Shown piece after piece: positions 11,219-23,309 of a stretch of DNA of 64,000 nt (position 1 is its first letter; each line of letters opens with the position of its first letter). A program made the position numbers and the translations under genes. This DNA comes from Neoceratodus forsteri (Eukaryota > Chordata > Ceratodontiformes > Ceratodontidae). The stretch covers positions 1,244,617,001-1,244,681,000 of the forward strand of contig CM057452.1 in NCBI GenBank assembly GCA_016271365.2. Reading direction: 5' to 3'. The notes under the pieces were generated by a model. The model saw only the letters and a program-made list of their open reading frames with translations, did not search any database and was not told where the DNA came from.

Positions 11219-12494
11219 ATGACATCAGGGTGCCCAATCCCCATGTCAGCAATACAGATTCCCTGTGCTGCCACTGAAGGACACCGGGGAGCCCACTCCC
11301 AATGTTCCAGTTATTTCCTCATCCCCATTGTCATCTGGGACATGGGGAGCCCACTCTCAGTGTCCCCATATCTGTAACCCCATTAATAGTCTGGGACATT
11401 GGGGAGCCCACTCCCAGTGTCCCCAAAAATCATTTAGAAATGCACCTGTAAAAAAGAAAACGGTCCCCCGATGACTTATTTTTACCAGAAAAGAAAACAG
11501 TCCCTCGTTGTCTCCCCCATCCCCTTCCCTGTCCTGACCATCCCTCTGCGCATCCACCTCCCCGCACCCCCTCTTACCCCATACTTGTCTCCAGAGGTTG
11601 GCAGGTGTCATTTTCTGTGGACCGGGACACATCCACATTCTTCAAAGCTGAACCACGAACTAAAGAATCAAGGTAAGCACGTGTAATGACTGTCAATGAG
11701 GTTTTCAACTTATGTTGATATCTTGGCTATTTTTAGGCATTTTTGCCCCAAATTTTCAACATGAGGTTTTTGGGACCTCATGAACACTGGCACTGTTATT
11801 TCGTTATTCAGTCCCAAAAGGTAATTTCGCTGTTGCTGTATGGAATCAGTGCCAGTTTTCATGAAGTGGGGTCCCAAAAATCCCATGTGGAAAATTTGAT
11901 GAACAATTTCCAAAAAATGGCCACAGTATGAGCATGCAATGCACAGTTTCTATGCAGGTTTATAACTTTGCCAATTTTTTATGTTTTCACTCCAAATGTT
12001 CAACATACACATTTAATCACACCACCTCGTGAACAGCAGAGCTGTCATTTTCCACATCCTGCCCGAAACAGGTTTTCACACCTCTGGCACAGAATTGCAT
12101 AGTCAATGTGCAAACCACCTTTCAGGAATAGTTAAGGAAACGACAGTGCTAGTGTTAAGGAGGTGTGGTACCAAAAAGCCCATGTTGAAAATATGATGGA
12201 AAAATTCCTAAAAACAGCCATGTTATGCAGGTTCATTGACATTTTCCTACACATGTGTGTAACTTTTGTAATTTTCAACATAGCCATTTTTCCACACCAC
12301 CTCATAAACCTCAGCTGTCATTTTTCACATCTTGCATGAAATTTGTTTTCACACCTGTGGCACAGAATGGTGCAGTTGCTGTGCAAAATCATCTTTCAAG
12401 ACTGAGTAACAAAATGATAGTGCCACTGTTCATGAGATGGAGTCCCAAAAAGCCCTGTTGAAATTTTGGAGCAAAAATACTAACAAATGCCTGG
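11219..12494 (-). repeat. Composite repeat, copy 1 (inverted relative to 46.8-49.0 kb)
   Basis: Three zones are each the reverse complement of zones in the copy at 46,790-48,990. Zone 1 (11,219-11,440) is a minisatellite of about 57 bp with GGGGAGCCCACTCCCAGTGT units. Zone 2 (11,443-11,690) has two GTCCCTCGTTGTCT / GGTCCCCCGATG-type blocks and a segment ending near TTCTTCAAAGCTGAA. Zone 3 (11,700-12,494) is an AT-rich array of imperfect units of about 300 bp containing CCAAATTTTCAACAT and CACACCTCGTGAACA-like blocks. I do not recognise the family, and no transposase or RT is visible. Confidence 0.65.
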
Positions 12495-12890
12495 GGCATT
12501 AGGGTTTCCAACCATAACCCCCCACCCTGCAGAGACTGACAGGCATCGGGGGGGTGCCTTGGGGTCATCAGCCATAATGCTCATGCCATTTCACCCCCAT
12601 CCCCACCCTGCAGACAGTGACAGGTGTCGGGTTGTGCCTTGGGGTCTTTGACCCTAACGTTCACCCCATTCTCCTGTACTGCACCTATCTCAGCTTATTT
12701 CCTTATGGAATGGGATTAGCATTAGGGCCAAAGACCACAAGGCACACTGCAACGCCTGTTAGTGTCTGCAGGGTGGGGGTGGGGGTAGAATGGCATGAGC
12801 TTTATGGCCGACGACCAAAAGGCACATCCCCGATGCCTGTCAGTCTCTTCAGTGTGGGGGTGGGACGTTAGGGTTGGAAACCCTAATGCC
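12495..12890. repeat. Foldback element with arms of about 190 bp
   Basis: The sequence begins GGCATTAGGGTTTCCAACC and ends with its reverse complement, GGTTGGAAACCCTAATGCC. Inverted symmetry continues inward for about 190 bp with roughly 10-15% mismatch by eye, around a short centre near 12,690-12,715. Each arm also contains an internal duplication (CACCCTGCAGA, then GACAG, GTGCCTTGGGGTC). It carries no open frame and is probably a non-autonomous palindromic DNA transposon. No target-site duplication is obvious. Confidence 0.8.
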
Positions 12891-12892
12891 TC

Positions 12893-14183
12893 ATTAAGGA
12901 AGTAAATGGGGGGGCAGTGGATGTCACCTACAGTACCTTGATTTCAGCAAAGCCTTTGACACTGTCCAACATAGAAGGCTGATTAACGAGGTGGGTAGTC
13001 TTGCCATGGGGCACAAGCTGATAAACTGGGTTAGAAACTAGCTGATGGACAGGAGGCAGAGGGTGGTGGTAATGGGATCCAATCAAGGGAGAGGGGGTGA
13101 CCAGCGGGGTACCTCAGGGATCAGTCCTGAGACCAGTCCTGTTCAATGTCTTCATTACAGATATTGCGGAAAGGCTAGAAGGAAAGGTCCACCTTTTTGC
13201 AGATGACACCAACATCTGTAACAGAGTGAATACTCCACAAGGGGTGGAGAAAATGAGGAGGGATCAGGAGAGGCTTGAAAAATGGACTGATGAGTGGCAA
13301 CTGAGGTTCAATGCAAAGAAGTGCAAAATAATGCACCTGAGAAGAAGGAACCCTGGGGAGAGCCACAGAGCTGTGGGGGTTACATGCTGGCATGCATAGA
13401 CAGAGGTATCACTAGAAGAAGGAGGGAGGTGGGGGCATAGAAACTCTGTGGAGAGCTACAGGATGGGGGAGGAGTTGCTGGCAGTCACCAAAGAACAAAG
13501 GGACTTGCCGGATATTATTTCAGATGACCTGAAAATGTCAAAGCAGAATACAAAGGCAGCGGTGAGGAAAACTGGCATGCTGGGGTGCATAGGCAAAGGT
13601 ATCACCAGCAGAAGGAGGGAGATAGTGATGCCATTATATAAAACCATGGTCAGGCCTCAGATGCACTACTGTGTGCAGTTCTGGAGGCTGCACCTTCGAA
13701 AGGACATAAACAAGCTGGAGATGGTCCAGAGACAGGAAACTAGCAGGGTACAGGGCTTGCACCACAAAATGTATGAGCAGAGATTAAAGGACCTCAATAT
13801 GTACTGGCTAGAACACAGCAGCTAGAGAGGAGACATGACAGAGATATTCAAGTACCACAAGGGTATAAATAATGTATAGCAGGAGACATCTTCCAATACA
13901 GGAGTATGACAATGAGGGGGTATGACACGAAATTGGAAAATGGCAGGCTAACTGGGAATGTGAGGATATTTTTCTTCACAGAGAGTGTGGTGGATGCATG
14001 GAATGGTCTGCCACAGGAGGTCATGGGAGCATGCACTGTGGCTGGATTTAAACATGCAAGGGACAGGCATGGGAGAACCATAGAGGTAAAGCTGAGGGAG
14101 GGTCAGAAGCTGTAGTCAAGTACACAGCTTACGGGCAGACTGAACGGGCCTAGCGGTCCTTATCTGCCAACAATTTCTATGTT
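12893..14183 (+). mobile_element. CR1 LINE, 5'-truncated RT and 3' end
   Basis: The copy begins in RT motif A (YLDFSKAFDTVQH-like near 12,935-12,970). Motif B follows ([21 protein letters not shown] near 13,097), then motif C FADDTNIC near 13,195, then the KKCKIMHLRRRNPGE stretch. It ends with the CR1 3' UTR and CTATGTTT at about 14,180. A short segment around 13,380-13,440 looks like a misplaced duplicate of downstream sequence (IDRGITRRRREV). Multiple frameshifts are present. Its 3' end is immediately followed by a CR1 piece from further upstream in the element. Confidence 0.85.
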
Positions 14184-14565
14184 TGAACCTCTGGCAACCA
14201 TGTTCACAGAGTCACTCAACACAGGAGTGGTGCCAGAGGATTGGAGGAGAGCACATGTGGTCTCTCTACACAAATCCGGCAGTAGAGGGGAGGCAGGGAA
14301 CTATAGGCCACTCAGCCTCACATCAGTAATATGGAAGATCATGGAGGCACTGCTTAAGGAAAGGCTAGTGGAACATTTAGAAGCCATCAGTGCCCAGAAG
14401 CCAAAATAGCATGGATTCACAGCAGGAAGGTTGCATCAGACGAATCTGATACATTTCTTTGACTGGGTGACAAAGGAAGTAAATGGGAGGGGGGCCATGG
14501 ACATTGCCTACCTTGATTTCAGCAAAGGTCTTCAACACCGTCCCACATAAGAAGCTCATTATACC
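14184..14565 (+). mobile_element. CR1 LINE fragment, RT finger region to motif A
   Basis: It reads FTESLNTGVVPEDWRRAHVV, then LHKSGSRGEAGNYRPLSLTS, a QHGFTAGR-like stretch (with a TAG in place of one codon near 14,407), LIHFFDWVTKEV and DFSKVFNTVPHKKL-like motif A. This is the part of RT directly 5' of where the previous copy begins, with about 80 bp of overlap (14,470-14,550 against 12,893-12,985). Order in the DNA is therefore permuted relative to the intact element. It ends abruptly at about 14,565. Confidence 0.82.
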
Positions 14566-14919
14566 GTGGGCAATGCGTAGGAGCCAGCCCTGCCACTGGT
14601 CCTTGCTTCACTTTCCTCCTTCACCTCAGTCTCTCTTGCTTCTTTTTTGTTTCAACATTCAGAGGGAGGGGGATAAAAGAAATAAAGGGGCAACCGGGTC
14701 AACCCCCAAATTGCACTCAGTTTTTGCAGGAGGTGGATAAAAAACTGAATCAACACAAACTCAAATTAGCCGGAAGACATGGCAAGAGACAAAGTCAAGG
14801 GCAACGACATAGGATGGAAGACATTTATCTGGAATTCGGAGAAAAGGAGTTTATGGGCAGGCCTGGTAGCAGTTGCTGTAAGTCCTAATTAAACTCTCTG
14901 CTTTTGGCAACTTAATGCT
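14566..14919. other. No identifiable feature
   Basis: Pyrimidine-rich then purine-rich DNA between the CR1 fragment and the minisatellite. Nothing supports a gene. Confidence 0.4.
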
Positions 14920-15320
14920 CATTGCACTCTCTCTCCCTGGTCCTCACTCCTTTGTCCCTCCCAGGCTTCTACATTAACTGCACTGTGGCTTTACTTATTG
15001 GTGGCTCCTGCCCCCCACCGCACTCTTTCTTCCCATTCCTCGCTCCTCTGACCCACCCCCCAGTCTTCAACGATAGCCATGCTGCTGCTCTACTTACTGG
15101 CATCTCCTGCTGCCCACCGCACTCTATCTCTCCGGTCCTTACTCCTCTGAAATCCCCCCCCGGCTTCTAAAATAGCCATGGTGCAGCTTTACTTATTGGC
15201 TGCTACTGCTGCCTGCCACACTCTCTCTCCCTGGTCCTCACTCCTTTGACCCTGCCACCAGGCTTCTATATTAGCCACGGTGTAGATCAACTTATTGGTG
15301 GCTCCTGCCGCGAGGTGAGC
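14920..15320. repeat. Minisatellite, about 100-bp unit, four copies
   Basis: Four units share CACTCTCTCTCCCTGGTCCT, a CACTCCTTTG block, CCAGGCTTCTACATTA and TTTACTTATTGGTGGCTCCT. The core GGCTTC-ACATTAGCCATGGTGCAGCTTT is the same as in the shorter units at 11.04-11.22 kb. The longer unit adds a block of about 35 bp (ACTTATTGGTGGCTCCTGCC). There is no coding potential; proline-rich frames across it are by-products. Confidence 0.75.
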
Positions 15321-17660
15321 TCTCTCTCTCTCCCCCCCCCCAGTCCACTAAGGCAAGCAGGAGCAGCTTCTCTGACTAGCAGCTCCTTCCTGCATTTACG
15401 GTGCAGCTTCCATCATGTGTCACCCACCACTCACTGCTGCCTCCTCACTCCTCTGAAGCCAGTACCAGTACCAACACCACTGGAAATACCTCCTAGTGAA
15501 TATTCAGCATTGACAAATGCTTGTTTAAACATGTTTTGTCACAACTATTTCTCAGTTTTGTTCCTGTTGGGATGGGTGGTGGTGGTAACTAATTAAGCTG
15601 TAAGGGGGTGGCAGGTAGGCAGCTAGACCCTGTGGTGGGGGGTGGAGTACTAGGTCACTTATGAACCTGGACAGGACCATCAATTTGGGACAGGCCCCAA
15701 GGGGATCTAAAAACAGGTCACCAGGAGAGGGCACAACCTGGAAGTAGCTGGCTGGCTGCACCAGTCTTCTGCCAGAAGGGGTGAGGGGGAGTGTAAGCCA
15801 GGCCTTGTATATGCTGGATTGGCACCCACAATACATGTTATTGCTGGAGGGTTGAAATAGATGTGACTAGGGTGCCCACTGTAAAAATATGTTGCAAGGA
15901 TGCATAAACAACACATACTTTAAGTGTAAATGGAAGAGACTCTAAGTGAAACTAAGTGGTTATACACATGGCTCTCATGGGCAGGTCTCATTAATTGATC
16001 TGGGTCTTGTGGTCTCTTGATTAGACTAGCTGGGCTGTTTTACTAATTTCTAGTTTTTGGGAGGCTTCTGTCAACAAGAATGAGAATCACAGGCATTCAC
16101 ACTGTTTAATTGATACATTGTGGTACCCCTTATGTGATGTGCCAAGCAAGTGCATCAGCCCACCACTGCTACTTCCAAGGATGGAAATAATTTCTTGGGG
16201 GGGGGGGGAGTATAACAACCCCATCCCACCATGAGGGGAACGGATTGGTTACCAGACTGCCAGACCCAGAGTCTACTTTCTCGTAGTGATTGACTTGAAT
16301 AGCCCAATAGGATGGGATCCATGATAGAGAAGAGGATACAAGGGTGTCTGCAGTGAGATTCTGTCCTGAGGTGTCAGGGATCTTACATCTACCAGCTGTC
16401 ATTGGAGCCATACTTGTAAGACCAGATTAACTAGATACCTAGCCACCTGGAAATTTCAAGTCATGGTTCCAAGACAACATTCCAAATTCAAGATAAGGGA
16501 TCTGAGGGCATTTAATGTAGCTCACTAGCAATTAGAGGGACAATGTGAGAGGACACACTGGGAGGATGTGGGTACCCTAAAAGTCTTCATCTCAAGGGGA
16601 GTTCCTAGCAGCACGGCAACACAGAAGGTGTCTATAAAAGAGATGGTGTCACCATTGGGGGAGTTTTTATGGTCCTGTGCCCAAGTGATGCTTCCAGCAA
16701 AGTTGCTGATGGAAAGGCACCAGGTGAAAGAGACAAGATTGCTGACTAAGCAGAAGATATGACTACATTGTCTGACTGGAAAGCCCAGGCTGAGATGGTG
16801 CCACAGCAACCACTGCTGGCATGGAGGCAGACATACTGGGCAGCCCCTGCAAGTGGACAGGCTGGAGTATGGGCTGCTATGCTGTGCTCAGCACATCATC
16901 AGGTTAGTAGTAGAGCTGTGAAGAGAGGCACCCACCAAAGGGCTAACCTCTGGGCATCAGAGAGGAAACTGACCTGGCATGGAGTGGATGCCCTCAGCAT
17001 TAGGAGATCCAGGGATGCTGCAGCAGCAAACCAAGTACTGTTTTCAACTAAGTGAGCCAGCAAATCATTCAGGTGTTAATGAATTGTCCATCCAGCAGCG
17101 GATGTACCAGGCTCCACTCATTACCCAGGCACTATGGTGCCAAACTATGTGAGACCATTAAAGATAAAAATGTTGTAACACAGTGTGAGTACTAATACAT
17201 TTCATACTGTAGAACAGATTGGGCTCTAACCTGAGGTGTTAACTCAACAACTAGTGTGCGTGGATCCAAATGTAAAAGGACATAGAGAGGGTTGTGCAGC
17301 TCCAAACAAGTGTGCAGGCACAACCTTTTTCATAAGGTGTTGCAAGGGTCCTGTCATACACAATATTGGGGGCCAGGATCAAACCTTTTTTTAAAGTACT
17401 GATATGGAGAGCAATCAGTTTCCAACAGGATTTATTGAAGCATGACCACTGCTTAATTCACTGTGCCCAAGCAGTTTGTTCCTATCAGAGCAGAAGTCTG
17501 AACTGTACTTGTTCTATGTCCGAGGACCAGAAATGCGTAGTGACTGTGGGTGTTATTGTATGGGAGATCCTTTGACGAGCATACCGTCTTTACCCCTAGA
17601 CACCGAGGGTTTCTCCTATCCATGTCTGTCCTATCTAGTGCCCTGTCGAGCCAGTGGCAC
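15321..17660. other. No identifiable gene; unclassified DNA
   Basis: There are only short open frames, none with family resemblance or splice context. A poly-G run lies at about 16,197-16,208. Positions 17,534-17,575 resemble the first 50 bases of the window, next to another L2 3' end. Confidence 0.45.
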
Positions 17661-19890
17661 AATGTTTTATTTATTTATTTTTGTTTGCTTTGTTTTATTT
17701 ATTTATCTATCTATGTATGTATCTGTCTATCTATCGTCTAGGAGTAATCCCTTTGAACTAGAAGCTCATTTACAAAGGTTTCACATCATAACAAAGTACA
17801 ATTACAGGTAGAGACAGACAAATAGGATACAAATGTAGACTACATAGCAAAACACACAGTCAGATACATATGTGGAGTTCATAATTGCTTACACAATAAA
17901 TTAAACATTCAGGTAGATACAGTTTCAGTAGAAAATAGATAAAGCAGTCAAGTTTGACCTTGTCAGGCAGGAGATGGGGGAGGAAAGATTGTTTTGGAAT
18001 TGTGTGGGGGGGGGGTAGCTAGGAGATTGAGGAAGGATAAGGTCAGGATGTGTGGGTTAGCTAGTTTGACAATCACAAATACTTAGGGAGGCAAGGTGTT
18101 GGAGGAGTTTTTTTCTTAAATGGCCCTATTTTAGTATCGTTAGTATTGGCAGGAGGGAGATCATTGATCCAACAGGGTGCTCTATAGTCAAAGTATCATT
18201 GTCCTTGAGTCATGTGGCAGAAGGGGACTTGGAAAGAGCTTCTGGTAGTACCTCTAGCCCTGTGCAAGTTGGTGGCTAGGCTGATGAGATTTTGGAAGGA
18301 TGTTGGGGATAAACCAAGGTGAGTTCCCCCTCCCCAGGAGACAGACCTGGTATTTCACCATGCCTTGGAGGTTTAGCCACTTTGTGCATATAAATTGCAG
18401 GTGTGTGTTAGTCTATGCACACCTGTGACTAGCCTACATGGTTTATTTAATGACATTCTGACTCTTTTAAGGGTTGTGTCAGTGACTGTGCCATACACCA
18501 CGGGTCCATAATCAGTGATAGAAAGGCTAGAGCTTTGTACAGCTAGCAACAGTGCATCCGGAGTCATTCTAAGCTGGTGTTTATATAAAAAGCCAATTCT
18601 GGTATTGATGACCCTAACTACTTGGTCCACATGATGGGTGAAGGAGAGTGATGTATTGAAGGTAACTCCCAGGTACTTAAAGGTGGTTACCTGTTCTTAT
18701 AGGGCTTGTTTGTTGTTGAAGATTGTTAATTGATGTGTTTTCTGTCTACTTTGGGGGTTCACAAACATCATGATCTTTGTTTTCTTGTAATTCATGAGGA
18801 GTTTTCTTTCAGACAGTGGCAGAGTTTGTTTGGAGGTACATTTCCAGTATGTGTAGAGCAGGATTTTTGGTGAAAATGACAGCATTGTCTGCATAGAGGA
18901 GTACTGTTTCAGTAGAAACTAGGGGAAATTGGTTTAGAAATAGGCCGAACAGGAGGGGATCTAGGATTCACTCTTGAGGTACATCCATGCTCACCTGCCT
19001 ACTATCGGAAAGGATACCATTTATTTTAACCTGCTGAGTTCTGTTGGCTAGGTAGCTTTTAAATCATCCAACAGTTTCTGATGAGAGACCTGTGGAGTGG
19101 AGTTTGCTGAGCAGTAAGTTGTGGTTAACGGTATTGAAGGCTTTAGTGAGGTCAATGTATATTGCTCCCACAAACTGACTATGGTCTAGCACCTTATGGA
19201 GAAAGCTTGAGTACTGAATTAGAGCTGTTGTGGTACTACGTGCCTTCCAGAATCCGTGTTGCTATGGGCACTGGATATTGTGCTTGTTGATGTAATCTAC
19301 CAGCTGGTCTGAGACAATGTGCTCTAGGGCCTGGGTGAGGTAGGATAAAATTGGGAAGGTAATTAGTATGGAGGGCTTGGTCACCACTTTTGTGAACCGG
19401 GGTAACCACTGCAGCTTTCCGTCTCTGTGGGAATTGTGCTAGCCTAAATGATAAATTGATTATTTTTGTAAGTGGTGATAAAACTTCATCCAGGGTGAGG
19501 GATATCAGTTTTAGGCCTAGTGAGTTGCTGTGCATGGATTTCCCTAAAGACTGCTGGAGGTTTTTTTGGCCTCAGTACATGTAATTTCCTTGAAATGGAT
19601 ATAGTGGGGTCTGGTGGTGGCCCCAGTGTTGACATCCTGCTCATCTGCTGGGTTGCCTTTGGTTGCAACAAGGAATTCAGGAGGGAGTACATTGCTGAGG
19701 TCAGAGAAAGCAACACTGAATTTATCTGCTATCATCTTTGGATCTTGGGTGATTTCCCAGTTGACTAGTAACATGGAGGGAGAGGCCTTGCTAGCTCTGT
19801 CTGTCATTTCTTTTAGTGTGCAAGACTCAGGAGTAAAGGGGTTGTATCAGTTTTGCAGAACGCCATGCCCAGTTGTTTGGTAACTCTACT
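17661..19890 (-). mobile_element. L2-type LINE, 5'-truncated, with simple-repeat tail
   Basis: The 3' tail is the ATTT/CTAT simple repeat at about 17,665-17,741, and the element runs rightward to about 19,890. In 5' to 3' order on the minus strand: a pre-RT region (DPKMIADKFSVAFSDL, about 19,740), RT fingers (PVHKSGDQ, about 19,390), motif A as YIDLTKAFNTV near 19,140-19,170 (FDT changed to FNT), MNYKKTKIMMFVNPQSRQ near 18,770, and the C-terminus SITDYGPVVYGTVTDTTLKR, MSLNKPCRLVTG, RLTHTCNLYA near 18,400-18,550. It is closely related to the copy at 62.4-64.0 kb. Many stops make it non-functional. Confidence 0.83.
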
Positions 19891-22257
19891 CCTAAAAGAC
19901 ATTACTGGCTAAATAGTGAAATAGCTCACAGAGAGTGCAACCCACCACCTAACAAATTTATACTGAGGAAATGCTTCATGAATATAGTTAACTGAGTTCT
20001 ACATTGGAAAACATGGATGAAAGGCAACCAGCAAGCAGTCCTTAAAGATTGCTTTTAAATAATGTTGTCCTTCATGAAGCAGCATGTCTCAGATGATTAG
20101 TTTTTCACAGACGTTTCACTCTGCACATGAAACTAATTTCAAATGATAATGCAACCAGCATTGATCCCCACAAAGAAGAGGGAGAACATTGAATCTCTTC
20201 CCTGGACATCTTTGAAAGGGCTAGTAAACACACAATGCTCCATGGACCATGAAGAAATAGTAAGTGTTAAATTAATTGACGTACTCTTGGGAGATACCAC
20301 AGGCAGCCACAGTTAATAGATTGCTTAAGAGCTGATGTACCTTGATGTTCCTTTTTTTCTGCTCAGTTATACAGAATAGCATGGCTATGATTCAGCATCT
20401 CAAGCGGGGCCTTGTGTATGCCATGTTTAATAAGAGGAGGATAGCAAAATGAGGGGATGGGAAGGGTGTCATGTGCATTTGGCATGTTATAGACAAAACA
20501 ATAAGCTAATGACTCTACTGAGAATAAAACTGACTGGCTTGAATTTCTCAAACTATTTTGAAACTCTTAAGCAGAGTTCACTAAAATGTAATTTAAACTG
20601 TACGCTGGGGAAAAAAGGTAGAAATCCCCACAGCCAGGAGACAAAATACTCCTCCACACATGTCACTTTTACCATTTAGAATGAACAGTGCATGCACACC
20701 TGCCTCAAGGCTATCTCATTTCATTGAACAGGAACTCCAGCTCAGCCAACTTCACAGGGAAGAAAAAGCTCATTAAGGAGAGAGTCCAGTTCCCATCATT
20801 GCCACAAACAGCAAAAAATAGATTGGAAAAATGTCCCACACACTGCTATGATATACATAGGTAACTTTGTATTTTAATCACAGAATGTAACCTGATACAG
20901 TATATGGGAATAAAATATAACTGTCATGATTCCAACATTTCAGAGAAAAATGTCCCCTTCAGGAAAATGTGTTTTATAGCTAGGATATTAAAATATGTAG
21001 GTTATTTGCATATTCTTAGTTTAACAAGGACATTAAATATGCATGTGTGAAAAATCTGGTGCAAAACTGTTTGAAACACTGACTTATATTATGACAAAAA
21101 GAATATATCTCTTTAAGAAATGGTACTCAGCATTCACTAATCTATATAAAAAATATGTAAAAAATATATATAGCACTTTTCAAACCTCCAGTAAATATAA
21201 CATACTATATTAATAAAATTCAGAATTGGAAATTCTCAGTTACATTATTTACCTTAGTGCCACTTTGTAATTCGTATTTCAATGTATGTTTTCAGAAATA
21301 CATTTTTGTTAAATTGCTATAGGTATAAATAAACAACATGTTATTACATATTGATATTAAGCCGTCTTTGAAGAGTTAAAATTGAAGAGATTTTTGCTAC
21401 ATTTTGTAGTGGCTTAATTGTATCATTAACTCTTTAGAGGCATCTTGGACTCACTATTTGATAACGTTTTTCATTTACTTACCTCGTACACATTGGTACT
21501 GCTGTTACTCTTTAAAACGGAGTCACTCCTTATTCTTACCTGATAGAATGACATAACTGCTATTCATATTGCCATTAAAAACTCTCTTAAGATGTGGTGA
21601 GTTCACATATAATTATTTGTATACACAAGTAATTCATGTCTCTGTGTAAACCATATTTCCATAAAAAGCAATAAAATGTTACAATTGTGATTATTTACAT
21701 TGGTTTAATTATGATGTTGAAATCTGAATTTTGATATGGAAGCTCAGCTTGAATATATTTTGATAAACTCTTTTTATTTTTGAAAATAAGTCATGTTATG
21801 TAGCTGTCTTTTATAGCTGTGATAAGAGATGGCCTATTATAGTTAAAGAAGTATATTGATCCTGCCAAGGATGTGGATGAATTATGACTAGCTGAAATAA
21901 GAGATGGCATAAATTAAGATTATGAGGCTAACTAGAAATAAAATACATCAAGAAAGTCTTATCTTTCTTCCAAATCTTTTCACTTGGGGTGGTCATCCTC
22001 TAACACAGCTTACATTATCTGGACCCCAATTGAGGACTTTAGTGGACCCATCTCAAAATAAAGCTAAATTAACAACCAGAAATGTATTACTGTACAGCTT
22101 ATATAATAAAACGTTTAAATTATGGAACTTCTAATGTGCTAAGAAAAAAAAAACAATGTTTATATTTGAACCAGTATACCATCCATTGTATACACTACTC
22201 TTAAAAATGACCCAGAGAGAATACCAAACTCTGAACAAAACAAACAAAAAAAGTTTT
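19891..22257. other. AT-rich unique-looking DNA, no gene seen
   Basis: This is the longest stretch of the window without a recognisable repeat. Base composition falls to clearly AT-rich, especially 20,900-21,900. Short frames (for example at 21,922-22,134) lack family resemblance, conserved start context or convincing splice sites. It is probably intergenic or intronic host sequence. Confidence 0.55.
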
Positions 22258-22440
22258 ATTTTGCAATTTTTGACCAGGAAAGACATTAAGCCAAGGTATG
22301 TTTCCAGGTGCATTCTGGGAGCACAGAGAAGTTAAGTGACTTGTTCAAGATCACACAGTATGCAAGTGGGGCTATGGGATATACAGGTAAACCCAGTTCT
22401 CCAGGTTTGCAGCTCAGTGCTCTTAACCACTACACTACAG
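22258..22440 (-). repeat. MIR/CORE-like SINE
   Basis: The reverse complement reads, from the right edge, a tRNA-like head (GTAGTGGTTAAGAGCACTGA), the CORE-type block (TGTGTGATCTTGAACAAGTC then ACTTAACTTCTC), and a 3' part ending in CTTTCCTGGTCAAAAATTGC. The CORE block is the hallmark of MIR-type SINEs. The 3' end resembles the L2 tail at 59.2 kb. Confidence 0.8.
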
Positions 22441-23309
22441 TGATATTATCAATCACAGGCACTAAAATGCACGTTTAAATCATGGACAATCATAGCTGCT
22501 ACCTGAACACTGAGATTCGAAATATGCTAGGAACATATTCAGATTCTGGATGCATACTTGTATGTATGCCTGCTGCATTGTATGAATTAAATTGTTAAAC
22601 ATGTTATTTTAACCAATATGTTTTTTTCTTTTTTTTTTTCACTTAATTGAAAATCGATATTGTTCTGCCTAGTCTCTCTAAACTGTTTTTTCCAGCATTT
22701 ATGCATGTTCATTAACCATGGACAATCTTGTCCATGAATCATGCACAAACTAAGGATGGAGTTACGAACAAAGATAAGGGATACGACAGAGATAGCCATA
22801 GATTGCCATGGAGAGCCTTGTTTATCCATGAAAACATGGACTATAACAGAGTCATATGAACTGTATTATATCCATTAAGGGTAAAATATACAGGATACAT
22901 GTAAGGTACTGAATTGAAGGAATGTATTTTACAGTATTAGTACGCATGCATTCTTAACTTGTGTCCTTTTCTAATCATTGATGGTACTGCTGTGAACTGC
23001 ACACTACAGTACCATATTTCAATACAGAGACACAAGTTACATTTATTTTTTGAAAAGTTTCACCAGGAAACATGAGATGCTTCTGGTACTACAGCCAAGT
23101 AGCATACTTTGCAATGCATGTGCACATTCATCAATATAACGTAATAACATACCATAGTAACAGTTCTGTGTAGTGATGGAAGGATCATGGGCTTCATCTC
23201 TTTTGACACTTATACCCCACTTCAGTGACTATATTCAGTATGAAGATGTACACACAAATAGCTTATTACTGCATCTACTTACGTTCTGTAACCATCATTT
23301 CTGTTCTCT
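22441..23309. other. AT-rich DNA, no feature
   Basis: I see no coding or repeat signal apart from short T-runs (22,620-22,640). Confidence 0.45.

Noticed and set aside
19891..22257. Possible host gene exon in the AT-rich unique stretch
   Set aside because: No frame with recognisable protein similarity or paired splice sites. A conserved non-coding element cannot be excluded without comparison.
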